64,000 nt of DNA from NCBI GenBank assembly GCA_028718185.1, contig JAQUMH010000001.1:405186-469185 (forward strand), read 5' to 3'. This document shows, piece after piece, positions 50,976 to 60,300 of the stretch. Source of the DNA: Elusimicrobiota bacterium. GTDB lineage: Bacteria; Elusimicrobiota; UBA8919. Below the pieces are notes generated by a model. It worked only from the letters and a program-made list of their open reading frames with translations, searched no databases and had not been told where the DNA came from. Positions within the stretch are counted from its first letter, which is position 1, and each line of letters starts with the position of its first letter. A program made the position numbers and the translations under genes.

Positions 50976-51833
50976 TTATAAATCAAATAATTTTATTGCA
51001 TTGTTTTTGGTTATTTTATCAAATGCTATTTTTGATATTTTGCTTTCCTTCTTAATATTTTTGAAATAATCCAGTATCGGTATTTTTTGTCCCACGTTGG
51101 CTATATCCGTTCCAAATAATAATTTATTCTGAAATTCTTCAAGGAACTTGTATCCGTATTCTTTATCACGTGATATAGCATTATACCCGGAACCCGCAGA
51201 GAGATCTCCATATAAATTAGGATATTTTTTAAGTAAATACTGTAATCTACCGGGAGATTTTATAGCATTTTTTGGATAATCGCCACGGGTTTTTTCATCT
51301 ATATCTGCACTTATTTCCGACCAAAAAGCCATCGCATGTCCTAAAAATATCGTTTCAGGAAACTCCTTTAGTGCTTTTTCAAGCCTTGGCAAGTTGATAT
51401 CATCTACTAATCCATAAGTGCCGCCAAACTCATTATATAGATGAAATGTTATAGGAAGCTTGAATTTTCCGCAATAATGATATAAATTCATACACAACGG
51501 GTCGTCAAAATACAGGTTACTGGTAAGTTCTCCCAACCCTTTAAATCCTTCACTTTTATACTTGTTCAGTATCCAGGTAAAATCTGTTTTAGGTGAGTTA
51601 TATCCCTGCCTCGGATCTAAATTACAGAAAGGTATTATCCTGTCAGGATGACGGTGGTATGCTTCCAATACATCTTCAGGACCAAAATAAAAATATGGTG
51701 TTTCAGGACTTGGTCCAACCGGCAAAACTGCAAATTTTTCCATCTCCAACTCGTCCATTTTTTTTAAAAGTTTCTCTTCTGTTAACGGCTCCGCATCCCA
51801 GGCGGTTATTATGTGCGTGTGTATATCGATCAT
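50976..51833 (-). CDS. Amidohydrolase, paralogue 2
   Basis: A 285-aa amidohydrolase-2 protein with the same active-site order: DIHTHI, KGLGELTSNL (Glu), TFHLYNE (His), FLGHAMAFW (His), FGTDIA (Asp). About half of its residues match paralogue 1, including GDLSAGSGYNAISRD. The two may act as a heteromer or on successive substrates (inference). Lies between the isomerase-like gene and paralogue 1. Confidence 0.82.
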   Translation of the reverse strand: MIDIHTHIITAWDAEPLTEEKLLKKMDELEMEKFAVLPVGPSPETPYFYFGPEDVLEAYHRHPDRIIPFCNLDPRQGYNSPKTDFTWILNKYKSEGFKGLGELTSNLYFDDPLCMNLYHYCGKFKLPITFHLYNEFGGTYGLVDDINLPRLEKALKEFPETIFLGHAMAFWSEISADIDEKTRGDYPKNAIKSPGRLQYLLKKYPNLYGDLSAGSGYNAISRDKEYGYKFLEEFQNKLLFGTDIANVGQKIPILDYFKNIKKESKISKIAFDKITKNNAIKLFDL

Positions 51834-51906
51834 GCTACAAACCCCCTTATTATAAAACTGTGCTATGTGCGATGTGTAATGAAATGAGAAATAATCAATA
51901 TTTTTT

Positions 51907-52725
51907 TTAAGAAATCTGTTTCAAGGTTTTCTTAAAGAAACTTATACTCTTCTTTACTCCTTCTACTACATCAATTGTTTCATCTTCGAACTCTAGCGAC
52001 AAGTAACCTTTGTAATTATTGTCTTTAAGTATCTGGAAACATTCCTTTATTTTTATAAATCCTTCGCCTGCAACACATGGTATAGTACGGTGGTCTTTAT
52101 CGTATTTAATATCCTTTGCATGTACATGAACAACATACTCTAAAATATTTTTTGTGGCTGACACTGAATCTTCAATTTTAGTCATGTTATCAAACATAAA
52201 ATTAGCTATATCCAAAGTACATTTTAAATATTTTGACTTAAACTCTTTGATTATATCTAATATTTCACTGCTTAAACCGGGTAAATCACCGTGATTCTCT
52301 AATGCAAGTATTACCTTGTTCTTCTCGGCGTATGGCAGGCACTTCTCTAAACCAATCCTCACTTTTTTTAGTGATTCTTCTCTGCTTAGTTCCTCGTGGG
52401 TTCCGCCAAATATTCTTACTTTATCTGTATTAAGTCGCAGGGCAGTATCTATTCCCCTTTTGACATAATCTATTTGCTTGTTCATTTCTTCCTCGGAAGA
52501 AGTAGTAAATTTATTTCCAATAGCAAACACTGCTAATGATATTTTATTTTCTTTTAGCCATGCCGGTATCTTTTTTATTTCCGCTTCCCTGTCTTTCCAA
52601 TAATAATCGGTTATATCTACTCCATCAACACCAAGTCCGGCACAGAACTTTATAAAACCCTCTACATCCATTTTACCCTTGTTCCAATAATCTGCTACAC
52701 TAACCATAGTTACCGATGTCTTCAT
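51907..52725 (-). CDS. Sugar phosphate isomerase/epimerase-like TIM barrel
   Basis: A 272-aa AP-endonuclease-2/xylose-isomerase-like protein (COG1082). The metal ligands are readable: Glu in LALENHGDLPG, Asp in CTLDIANFMFD, His in VHVHAKDIKYD and Glu in GYLSLEFEDE. Substrate unknown; the family includes inosose and ketose epimerases. No signal peptide. It lies between the aminotransferase and the amidohydrolases. An octamer repeat fills the gap before it. Confidence 0.83.
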   Translation of the reverse strand: MKTSVTMVSVADYWNKGKMDVEGFIKFCAGLGVDGVDITDYYWKDREAEIKKIPAWLKENKISLAVFAIGNKFTTSSEEEMNKQIDYVKRGIDTALRLNTDKVRIFGGTHEELSREESLKKVRIGLEKCLPYAEKNKVILALENHGDLPGLSSEILDIIKEFKSKYLKCTLDIANFMFDNMTKIEDSVSATKNILEYVVHVHAKDIKYDKDHRTIPCVAGEGFIKIKECFQILKDNNYKGYLSLEFEDETIDVVEGVKKSISFFKKTLKQIS

Positions 52726-52745
52726 TCTTTTCTCCTTTACGTATA

Positions 52746-52805
52746 AGTTATAGAGTTATAGGGTTTTAGGGTTTTTAACTCTATAACTCTACGAACTCTA
52801 TAACG
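52746..52805. repeat. Octamer tandem repeat ACTCTATA
   Basis: Degenerate 8-bp units (GTTATAGA, GTTATAGG, GTTTTAGG and, on the other arm, ACTCTATA, ACTCTACG) arranged as an inverted pair, so the transcript could form a long hairpin. Same unit as 55271-55333. Confidence 0.7.
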
Positions 52806-52813
52806 CTTTTTTC

Positions 52814-54136
52814 TTACTTTTTATGTTTTTTATGGCTCCAACCGCCAAGTCCTACAGGGTTACCTTTATCTCCGGGTAATAACTCTTTATAATTTTCTGC
52901 TGCTTTACGAAACGCCATTGCATATTCTTTTATTATCTGCGGTTTATAATGTTTAAACCACGGTATAGTTAGTACTTGTTCATTAATTTTTTCAGAAACA
53001 GGCAAAGAACCGATCGGCTGCCTTATATCAACCGGTGAATTAGCTATCCTGGTAGGCTTGCCGTCATTGTAGACATCTATTTCATTAAAAAGTGGATGAG
53101 TATGTAAAGGTCTGTTACAGCCAGCCCAAACATCATTTATTCCTTCTGCTCTTACTGCTTCAGTAAATCTACTGACAGACAATCCACCTAACTCATTACT
53201 ATTATAAAAAGCTACTGGTGCATACCAACCGCCTTTTGTACTATTGGATTCTTTAGCCAAATGCAGTTTAATACCGGGAACACCTTTTAATAACTCATTA
53301 AAATATTTCATTGCTTTATCAATTTCTTTAATTTGTTTCGGATAGTTTTTTAACTGAACTACACCTACTGCCGAGCTAAGTTGATGCATACGGTATTTAT
53401 AACCACCCCAGGGAATATCAGCACCGCTCTTCAAATCTTCTAATTGTAAACCGGCATGGCGTTCATAATGACCAAACAACACTGCCCTTTCATAAATACG
53501 CTGGTCATTGGTCAGCATAATTCCTGCTTCACCTATTGCAAATGATTTCCCGCTCATTAACGAATATGCAGATACATCACCGAAAGTTCCCGTAATTTTT
53601 CTTTTGTATAATGCACCTTGTGAATGGGAACAATCTTCAATAACTTTAAGATTATGTTTCCTGGCTATTTTCATTATAGCATCCATATCTGCTGGTACTG
53701 CACAATAATGAACTACCAGTATCGCTTTTGTTCTTTCTGTAATATGTCGCTCAATATCATTAGGATCAATGCATAAAGTTTCAGGATGTATATCCGCAAA
53801 AACGACAGTCCCGCCAAGCGAAAATACCGGTAAACATGACGCCCAGTAGGTAACGGATGGACAGATTATTTCGTCACCTTTCCCGATACCTAAACCGAAC
53901 ATAGCACCATGCAGTGCTGCTGTACCATTGTTATGGCCTAATGCATATTTCACTCCATGCCATTTGGCAAATCCTTCTTCAAATTTCTTGGTTACGTCTA
54001 TATCCGACATCCTACCGTCCCTGAGAACTTCGAGAACTTTCTTCTCTGTTTCTTTAGTGACTATCGGCCATTTAAACATATCTCCGACTTTACCCTGAAC
54101 CGCTTTCTTTCCTCCCAAAATTGCAAGTTTACTCAC
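52814..54136 (-). CDS. DegT/DnrJ/EryC1-type PLP aminotransferase
   Basis: A 440-aa fold-type I aminotransferase of the DegT/AHBA-synthase class, which aminates keto sugars or related cyclic ketones. YALGHNNGTAALHGAMFGLG is the phosphate-binding start, VIEDCSHSQGALY holds the PLP-pyridine Asp, and SLMSGKSFAIGEAG holds the Schiff-base Lys. Length is slightly above the usual 370-400, with a basic tail (GGWSHKKHKK). With the isomerase-like and amidohydrolase genes it suggests amino-sugar or inositol-like metabolism (inference). RBS AAAAGGAGGA. Confidence 0.88.
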   Translation of the reverse strand: MSKLAILGGKKAVQGKVGDMFKWPIVTKETEKKVLEVLRDGRMSDIDVTKKFEEGFAKWHGVKYALGHNNGTAALHGAMFGLGIGKGDEIICPSVTYWASCLPVFSLGGTVVFADIHPETLCIDPNDIERHITERTKAILVVHYCAVPADMDAIMKIARKHNLKVIEDCSHSQGALYKRKITGTFGDVSAYSLMSGKSFAIGEAGIMLTNDQRIYERAVLFGHYERHAGLQLEDLKSGADIPWGGYKYRMHQLSSAVGVVQLKNYPKQIKEIDKAMKYFNELLKGVPGIKLHLAKESNSTKGGWYAPVAFYNSNELGGLSVSRFTEAVRAEGINDVWAGCNRPLHTHPLFNEIDVYNDGKPTRIANSPVDIRQPIGSLPVSEKINEQVLTIPWFKHYKPQIIKEYAMAFRKAAENYKELLPGDKGNPVGLGGWSHKKHKK

Positions 54137-54299
54137 GTAATCCTCCTTTTATGTTCTTTATACTTAACTCATAGATGCATTTAAATCTTCATGCTAATGA
54201 AGTTATACATCCTAACCCGGATTTTTCTAAAAAAAATCAAGAAAATATCAAATTTCTAATTTTTTATTTGTATTATGAAGTATCAGTTAGAAAGGTAAA

Positions 54300-55232
54300 T
54301 TAAAATTTCGCACCAAACGAAATACGATGGGTATCTCCTAACTCACCAAACGGAACAAACGCATAGTCAAGTCCGAATCCCCATACCCGAAATCCTGCTC
54401 CTACCCCTAACCCTACTATTTCACCTAATGTTGCTGTGTCATAACCAAATCTGTATCCACTTCTTAATGCTAACACATCCTTTATCCAATATTCTGCTCC
54501 TATTGATGCGTATAACTTATTATCTATAACATATTCATCCAAATCACATGCTACTGTCAAATCTTTTACTAATTTATATGCAGCCCCTACTTTTATATCC
54601 AACGGGAGCGGGTCAACCTCATCTATAAACTTTACCCCATAACTGATATTTTGAATATTCATCGTAAGTGACAACTTATCATCTGCCGGATAATATGCTG
54701 ACAAATCTAATGCTATTGTAAACGCTTTTTCATCGCTTAATTTCTGACTTATTATTTTTAATCCGCCACCTACTGCCAAATCCTGTAATATGCTATTTGC
54801 TATATCTTTTCTTGCATAGTTTAAAAACACTGCCATATCTGATGCTGAAAAATCCCCGAGCCTTGTTTCTGTTAAATCCCGTTTTTCTATATCACTTACT
54901 TGTAAGTAAGTAACTCCAACACCGATATAATGCTTTTCTGCTACCAAACCTGTATAACCTATAAACCCGGCATTTACATCTTCAAAATATTTTAAATATG
55001 TCGCTGATACTTCCTGCTTATTTATCCGCGTCAACGATGCGGGACTATAATATATGCTATTTACATCATCTGCTACTGACCCAAAAGCACCTGCCATCGC
55101 TAACGGCCGCGCTCCCATTCCTATCTTTAAAAACTGACAACCGGTCGTGCCTAATCCTTTGCCGTAAAAGCAGGAAGTAGAAAGTAGGAAGTAGGAAGTA
55201 AATAAAAGAATTAAACTTAAAATCTTTTTCAT
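54300..55232 (-). CDS. PorV/PorQ-family outer-membrane protein
   Basis: A 310-aa outer-membrane beta-barrel like PorV/PorQ, the shuttle and sorting components of type IX secretion. Signal peptide (KKILSLILLFTSYFLLSTSC), then the family block GMGARPLAMAGAFGSVADD and IYYSPASL, many amphipathic strands and a C-terminal aromatic (GAKF). The ATG at 55232 has GGAGG 5 nt upstream. The heptamer repeat at 55171 encodes part of its signal peptide. It follows a large CTD-bearing protein, a likely substrate. Other T9SS core genes (porK-N, sov) are not in view. Confidence 0.82.
   Translation of the reverse strand: MKKILSLILLFTSYFLLSTSCFYGKGLGTTGCQFLKIGMGARPLAMAGAFGSVADDVNSIYYSPASLTRINKQEVSATYLKYFEDVNAGFIGYTGLVAEKHYIGVGVTYLQVSDIEKRDLTETRLGDFSASDMAVFLNYARKDIANSILQDLAVGGGLKIISQKLSDEKAFTIALDLSAYYPADDKLSLTMNIQNISYGVKFIDEVDPLPLDIKVGAAYKLVKDLTVACDLDEYVIDNKLYASIGAEYWIKDVLALRSGYRFGYDTATLGEIVGLGVGAGFRVWGFGLDYAFVPFGELGDTHRISFGAKF
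55171..55202. repeat. Heptamer repeat in the PorV-like signal peptide
   Basis: GGAAGTA units with small changes; translated on the minus strand as TSYFLLSTSCF. Confidence 0.8.
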
Positions 55233-55247
55233 ATAAACCTCCGATAA

Positions 55248-55333
55248 GCAGACCAAGGGTCTGCAACTACAACTCTATAACTCTAAAACTCTATAACCCT
55301 AAAACCCTAAAACTCTATAACTCTATAACCCTA
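55248..55333. repeat. AAG-loop hairpin (copy 6) followed by ACTCTATA octamers
   Basis: GCAGACC-AAG-GGTCTGC with tail AACTACAACT (55248-55274), then about seven 8-bp units of ACTCTATA/ACCCTAAA up to the 1617-aa gene's stop region. Two repeat families abut here. Confidence 0.7.
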
Positions 55334-58300
55334 TTTTATTATCGCTAACTTTAACGGTTTATGTTTGTTTAATGACTTGTTACCATTTTTTGCTATTAAG
55401 AAATATACACCTGACGCACACTTATCATTACGGTCGTTCCTGCCATCCCAGTCAACATAATAGATATAACCGCCATCACGGATACCGTCATCTATTTCTC
55501 TTACCAACTCTCCTGCTAAGTTGTAAATATAAAATTTTATATTGACTGAAGCACCCAGCGACGGTGGCAGACAATACTTGATTATCGTACCTTTTGTTGT
55601 CAGATTAGTCCCTAACGCTCCCCCGTCTGTCAAAGTAACTATCTTCTCTGTTAAATTAAACGGATTAGGGAAGTTGAACATTTGAAAACCTTCTGTCCAA
55701 TTGACATTTGTAGACGGCTGACTTTTAAAAACAGCAAAAACACCGCTCTGTGAAGAAGAAGCAGCGCGATTAACAACAAACCTGCCATTTTGTATGATTG
55801 AATGACCGGCCAGACGAACGGTAGAAGTTGATTTTGAAGCATCCGCTATCGATTCTACATCAAGCGAGACTGTTCCTGAAATAGGATCAATTGTCTTTAC
55901 ACCCGGTACTAACTCCCATAGTCTTTTATCCGGATTATATTGGTAAATTTTCAGTTTATCCAAATCTGTTTCAGTTACTTTTTCCTTGTCATAATTCAAA
56001 GATAGCGTTACGGATTTATTCATCTGTGAATTTGCCAAATCAACCTGATAAACATCGCTAGCTACTGCAGCTGCATCTACGCTTAAAAGTTGGGAAGCAA
56101 TCGAATTATCGGTACCTTGCAATTTAAATGACGGAATGTTTGAAGAGAATCCGCCAATTACAAAAGCAGGTGCACCCATAGCCGGCGATGCGGAAACCGT
56201 AACAGATGAAGCCGTCAGACAGCCGGCATCAAGTTCTATCTGAGTGTTGTCGTCACCGAGTTCATCAATTGCCACACTGTCACCTTCGGCAATTCCTTCC
56301 GCTACATCTTTTTTAGTCTGACGTTTTACATTACCCCCGAACTTTATATCGTCCGTATTGTTTTTCCCGGAACCATCATCAGATATTACCCGAAGATTAT
56401 AATTATGGTTTATATTAGTTTCCAGAAGATTTACATACAAAGAATATGTATTGTTAGGACCTGATAAAGGAAGCGCCTGTATAGCCTTGCTCTCGTCATA
56501 ACTATCTCCGGAATTGTACCAGCAGACAGGTGCAGCAACAAGTTTTTTAGGTGAGGTGAACAGGAACAGATATTTTCTGGGATTGTCAGTCTTTTTAACA
56601 ATAATTTTTAATTTTGGCGGTAGTGACTTTAGTTCAAAATCCTGAACATTATCACCAACAACCGGAGTCACTTCAACATACTCAACAATTTTTCCTGACG
56701 ACATTACATAAACTTTATATATATGCCCTGAAATCAAACCTGAAATGTAGTAATTACCGCTTTTGTCCGTCATTGTTTTATTAACCGGCAGATATTTTGA
56801 AATATTTTGCGTATTGTATGTCTCATCATAACAGGCAATCTTTGCATTTGCAAGTGTTTTGGCAAAAGGTATTTTCTGGGAGTAAACAGTACCGGCAATT
56901 GCAGCATCTGCTGTTGTCAGTTGAAAATTTTCGGCAGTAATACTGTTACCTATGCTAATTTTGTCCCCTGCCAAAGCACAACCGTTTCCCGATACCTGAA
57001 TCCTAAATATACCCTTAGGAAGCCCGGTAATTGAATATTCACCGCTAGAATTACAAACTGTATATTTTTGAACTGACTTGTGATTTGCAACAACCTCGGC
57101 ACCTTCAAGCGGTACACCCGTAGTTGATGTAACCACACCGGATATCGTGAGACCGTTACCGGATAAAGCATCAAAATCCAAATCAAGTGTGGTTGTTGCC
57201 GTTGAATAAACCACAATATCCTTCATAAACGGCGGATAATTTGGCGTTTCCGCTACCATTATATACTTTCCAGGCGGCAGCATATCTACATAATAATATG
57301 GCGGCGAATCTTTAAGCGTTTTTTGTTTGTTTATTTCATTGGGATTCATAAAAAACACTTCCCATGGTATCAGACTTTCCTTATCATTTTTAGGCCTTGC
57401 ACCGGAAAACCCACGCCAGGTACCGTTTATATCGTAAAGCATAACAGTCGGTATGTTTTTTAACATTGCATCTTGACCTTCTTTTTTGCCTTTTTCATAA
57501 TCAGCGGATGTCCATATATTGTTTCCTGTAATTTTTCCTGTAATTTTTCCTTTTCCGGTAACCGCACCTTCGAAAGGAATATATGTAGTAACATTCGGCT
57601 GTAGCGGGTCATATTTAATTTCAGTGTTTTTTGCCTGGGAAATTACGGTTATTGTCTGGTGCTCGGTACGCATAGGACCGTTAGTATAAATTTTATCATC
57701 TGCACCACCGAACATCTCAAATTTTATAAGATACAGGCTGTATCTTCCGGGAGCGGCAATGGTCGGCTGCCAACCAATTGATTTTATTTGTCCCCCCGAT
57801 CCTCCTTGCGTGTAAGTTGAAAGCGAATATTCAAAACTCATCGGGGTATTGGAATCACTGTCCATAAGAGTATCTATTTGATGACCATTTAAAACATCAT
57901 CGGAATTAAAACCTACAATATAATAATATCCGGTTGTCCCCGCAGGAAGAGACGGCATCGGCGACGGTGCTTGTGCTTCGCATTTCACTCCGTTTGTAAG
58001 CGGTATTTCAACATATGTTTCTTTTCCCGGTGAAACCATTACATCACTTATTGTGATAGTTCTTGGCCAGGTATACCCGTTACCACTACCATATATTGAG
58101 ACATTATAAAGTCCGGGAACAAGACCCGTTATTTCAAAAATACCTGAATCAGGAACATTAATATCACCATTACTTATTCGTGAATTTGCTCTTATACTAA
58201 TTTCTCTGCCGTTATTGTTATCATGAACCGGCTTAAAAATCGTGCCATCAGGTAACCGAACTACGCCTTTAATTTTTCCTGCAGAAGCCATTGCAAAATC

Positions 58301-60184
58301 AAAAACCACTTCGCCGGAGACAACATTTGAAAAATCAACCTGTGTATCAAACCTATTGACGATTCCCCAGTATTCTGCTTTTACATCAACCCAGTATTGT
58401 GCTCCGGAAGAAACTGGTATCTCGTAATCTCTTGTCTCACCTTTAGCAATAACTCCTGAAATTGTTCTGAATATTGACTTGGATTTGTGGGTAGACCAAT
58501 CACCTTGAAATTCTTCTCTTGCCATTATTACAATAGGATTTTCAGCTGGAATGTTTGCTGCTTCAAGAAATTTTATTGTTCCTTTGATTTTACAAGTCGC
58601 AGTGCCTTCTGTTTTAATATCTATAACAACAGGGTTTGGACTTGAATGCACCGGATCTGAACTCCCATCAGCAGAATACACAATCCATTCCGCAGGCAAT
58701 TTATCATTTGCCACGACTTCTGTGGAAATACTAACACGAACATCGTCATTTAAACGAAGACCGGTATTGGGATCCATATTTTTATCATTCCAGTCACCTT
58801 TATAATTATAAATGAAATTTATTCCTATGAGGTCTGACCATACACTTAAGGTAACATTACCGACCGACAAACCGGTTATGTCAAATTTTCCATCAGCTCC
58901 GGTTCTTATGCGGCCATTGGAAGGCGAAGCTTTCCCCCATTCAATTCCGGAAGAACTGTACATATCATATCCTTGCCACCTGTCACCGTCACCCCATATT
59001 TGAATATTAGCGAAAGGAAGCGGAACACCTCCGACTTTAACTTCACCTTTGAGCCGTCCGTTAACCGTACGAAGAATATATTGGTTATGAGGAATTGGCA
59101 TTAATGCGTAGCAGTACTCAGTAGTATAAGTAGTTGGAATAGGATTAGAAGGAACCACAATTTTATTTTTACCATCATATGTATAACCATTAATTCTATC
59201 ATTACCATTAGTCATGCTAACACCACGCGGACCATCATTGACACCTTCATATCCCAGTCCATTTATATTAATGTTATAATTAGTGTCAGCTGGAACATTA
59301 TAAAATGTAAACCTACCGTTCGAATCAGTCATAGTAAAAGTTTGCCATTTCGGCTGAAAAGAGTTTTGCTGTTGGGAGTACAACTGAACATTCATATCGG
59401 CAATACCGGCACCGTTGGTAGTTACAACAACTCCTTCGAAAGCAAGATCACCTTCCGGCGCAACACCAGTATCCTGTGTCTGCGCCGCCATTGCATCGCG
59501 TGCCGCAAAATCAAAGTATATGGGAGTCGCTGGATTCACAGGTGGATAAGCATCTGCTATTACCGGTAATGCCAGCGGTTTATTTAATGCTTTATTGTCC
59601 TTGGGAGAAAATATATTAATTACATATGTGTTTTCCGGTGCAGCGGGAATATTTGGAACGAAAATATATCCTGTGGAAGCAGGGTCCAATCTCTGAATTG
59701 GGTTCATATTTCCATCAACAGCAAAAGGTATATCCGAAAGAAAAGCAACTTGCTCATTGGTAATTACATTCCTGATATCACCCATCATTGCAACACCTGT
59801 AGAGATGTTTACTACACCTATCCTTATTCTTCCGACATTAGTCAAATCCTCATTTAAAAACAGAGAAAGCGTCTTATCAATTGGCGTATTTACCTGAAGT
59901 GCTTTCCTCTCCATTACCTGGTCCCTGACAGTAGGTCCCTTTCCATGCCGTGTGGCGAAAACTGTATATTGGGTATTGGGCAATATATTAAGAACTACTC
60001 TGCCTTGCGCATCCGTAATTCCACTTGCAGTAACATCCTGGGGATTGCCCATAGTGTCAAAAGTCATAGCTGATACTCCGGCACCCTGTACGCCTGTTTC
60101 AATAGTTAGCTGAATAGCAGAAAGACCGCTGATTACCGCTGAAAAAAACAATGCGCTAATTACCGCTGATAATTTATTTTTCAT
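55331..60184 (-). CDS. 1617-aa surface protein with carboxypeptidase-regulatory-like repeats
   Basis: A very large exported protein (signal peptide NKLSAVISALFFSAVISGLS). At least four Ig-like carboxypeptidase-regulatory-type beta sandwiches are visible (about 245-320, 370-460, 1005-1080, 1095-1175), each with the pattern G-x-V...G-x-x-L/I...D-x-x-G-x-Y/F-x-I/F-x-x-L/V-P. The C-terminus (about 1515-1617) is a FlgD/Por-type sorting domain: FPNPFNLTEK, IYNLAGELVREIDDGIRDGG, GVYFLIAKNG. Other segments are unassigned. The signal peptide is built from an ATCAGCGGTA repeat that continues upstream of the gene. Likely secreted by the same route as the 1328-aa protein, with the PorV-like protein next door. 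Confidence 0.75.
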   Translation of the reverse strand: MKNKLSAVISALFFSAVISGLSAIQLTIETGVQGAGVSAMTFDTMGNPQDVTASGITDAQGRVVLNILPNTQYTVFATRHGKGPTVRDQVMERKALQVNTPIDKTLSLFLNEDLTNVGRIRIGVVNISTGVAMMGDIRNVITNEQVAFLSDIPFAVDGNMNPIQRLDPASTGYIFVPNIPAAPENTYVINIFSPKDNKALNKPLALPVIADAYPPVNPATPIYFDFAARDAMAAQTQDTGVAPEGDLAFEGVVVTTNGAGIADMNVQLYSQQQNSFQPKWQTFTMTDSNGRFTFYNVPADTNYNININGLGYEGVNDGPRGVSMTNGNDRINGYTYDGKNKIVVPSNPIPTTYTTEYCYALMPIPHNQYILRTVNGRLKGEVKVGGVPLPFANIQIWGDGDRWQGYDMYSSSGIEWGKASPSNGRIRTGADGKFDITGLSVGNVTLSVWSDLIGINFIYNYKGDWNDKNMDPNTGLRLNDDVRVSISTEVVANDKLPAEWIVYSADGSSDPVHSSPNPVVIDIKTEGTATCKIKGTIKFLEAANIPAENPIVIMAREEFQGDWSTHKSKSIFRTISGVIAKGETRDYEIPVSSGAQYWVDVKAEYWGIVNRFDTQVDFSNVVSGEVVFDFAMASAGKIKGVVRLPDGTIFKPVHDNNNGREISIRANSRISNGDINVPDSGIFEITGLVPGLYNVSIYGSGNGYTWPRTITISDVMVSPGKETYVEIPLTNGVKCEAQAPSPMPSLPAGTTGYYYIVGFNSDDVLNGHQIDTLMDSDSNTPMSFEYSLSTYTQGGSGGQIKSIGWQPTIAAPGRYSLYLIKFEMFGGADDKIYTNGPMRTEHQTITVISQAKNTEIKYDPLQPNVTTYIPFEGAVTGKGKITGKITGNNIWTSADYEKGKKEGQDAMLKNIPTVMLYDINGTWRGFSGARPKNDKESLIPWEVFFMNPNEINKQKTLKDSPPYYYVDMLPPGKYIMVAETPNYPPFMKDIVVYSTATTTLDLDFDALSGNGLTISGVVTSTTGVPLEGAEVVANHKSVQKYTVCNSSGEYSITGLPKGIFRIQVSGNGCALAGDKISIGNSITAENFQLTTADAAIAGTVYSQKIPFAKTLANAKIACYDETYNTQNISKYLPVNKTMTDKSGNYYISGLISGHIYKVYVMSSGKIVEYVEVTPVVGDNVQDFELKSLPPKLKIIVKKTDNPRKYLFLFTSPKKLVAAPVCWYNSGDSYDESKAIQALPLSGPNNTYSLYVNLLETNINHNYNLRVISDDGSGKNNTDDIKFGGNVKRQTKKDVAEGIAEGDSVAIDELGDDNTQIELDAGCLTASSVTVSASPAMGAPAFVIGGFSSNIPSFKLQGTDNSIASQLLSVDAAAVASDVYQVDLANSQMNKSVTLSLNYDKEKVTETDLDKLKIYQYNPDKRLWELVPGVKTIDPISGTVSLDVESIADASKSTSTVRLAGHSIIQNGRFVVNRAASSSQSGVFAVFKSQPSTNVNWTEGFQMFNFPNPFNLTEKIVTLTDGGALGTNLTTKGTIIKYCLPPSLGASVNIKFYIYNLAGELVREIDDGIRDGGYIYYVDWDGRNDRNDKCASGVYFLIAKNGNKSLNKHKPLKLAIIK

Positions 60185-60300
60185 AATATACCTCCAAAAT
60201 CGCTGATTAAGACAGATTTATTATTAATTCAACGCTGATTGCCGCTGATTTTCATCTGCGGTCATCTACGCATTTCTATCTACGAATATCTGCATTTCTA
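60126..60300. repeat. CGCTGATTACCGCTGAT repeat cluster
   Basis: CGCTGATT/ACCGCTGA-type units at 60127-60170 (inside the coding region, as the signal peptide), 60200-60207 and 60233-60250, followed by ATCTGCG/ATCTACG units to 60300. The repeats cross the start codon and fill the gap before the barrel gene. Confidence 0.65.
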
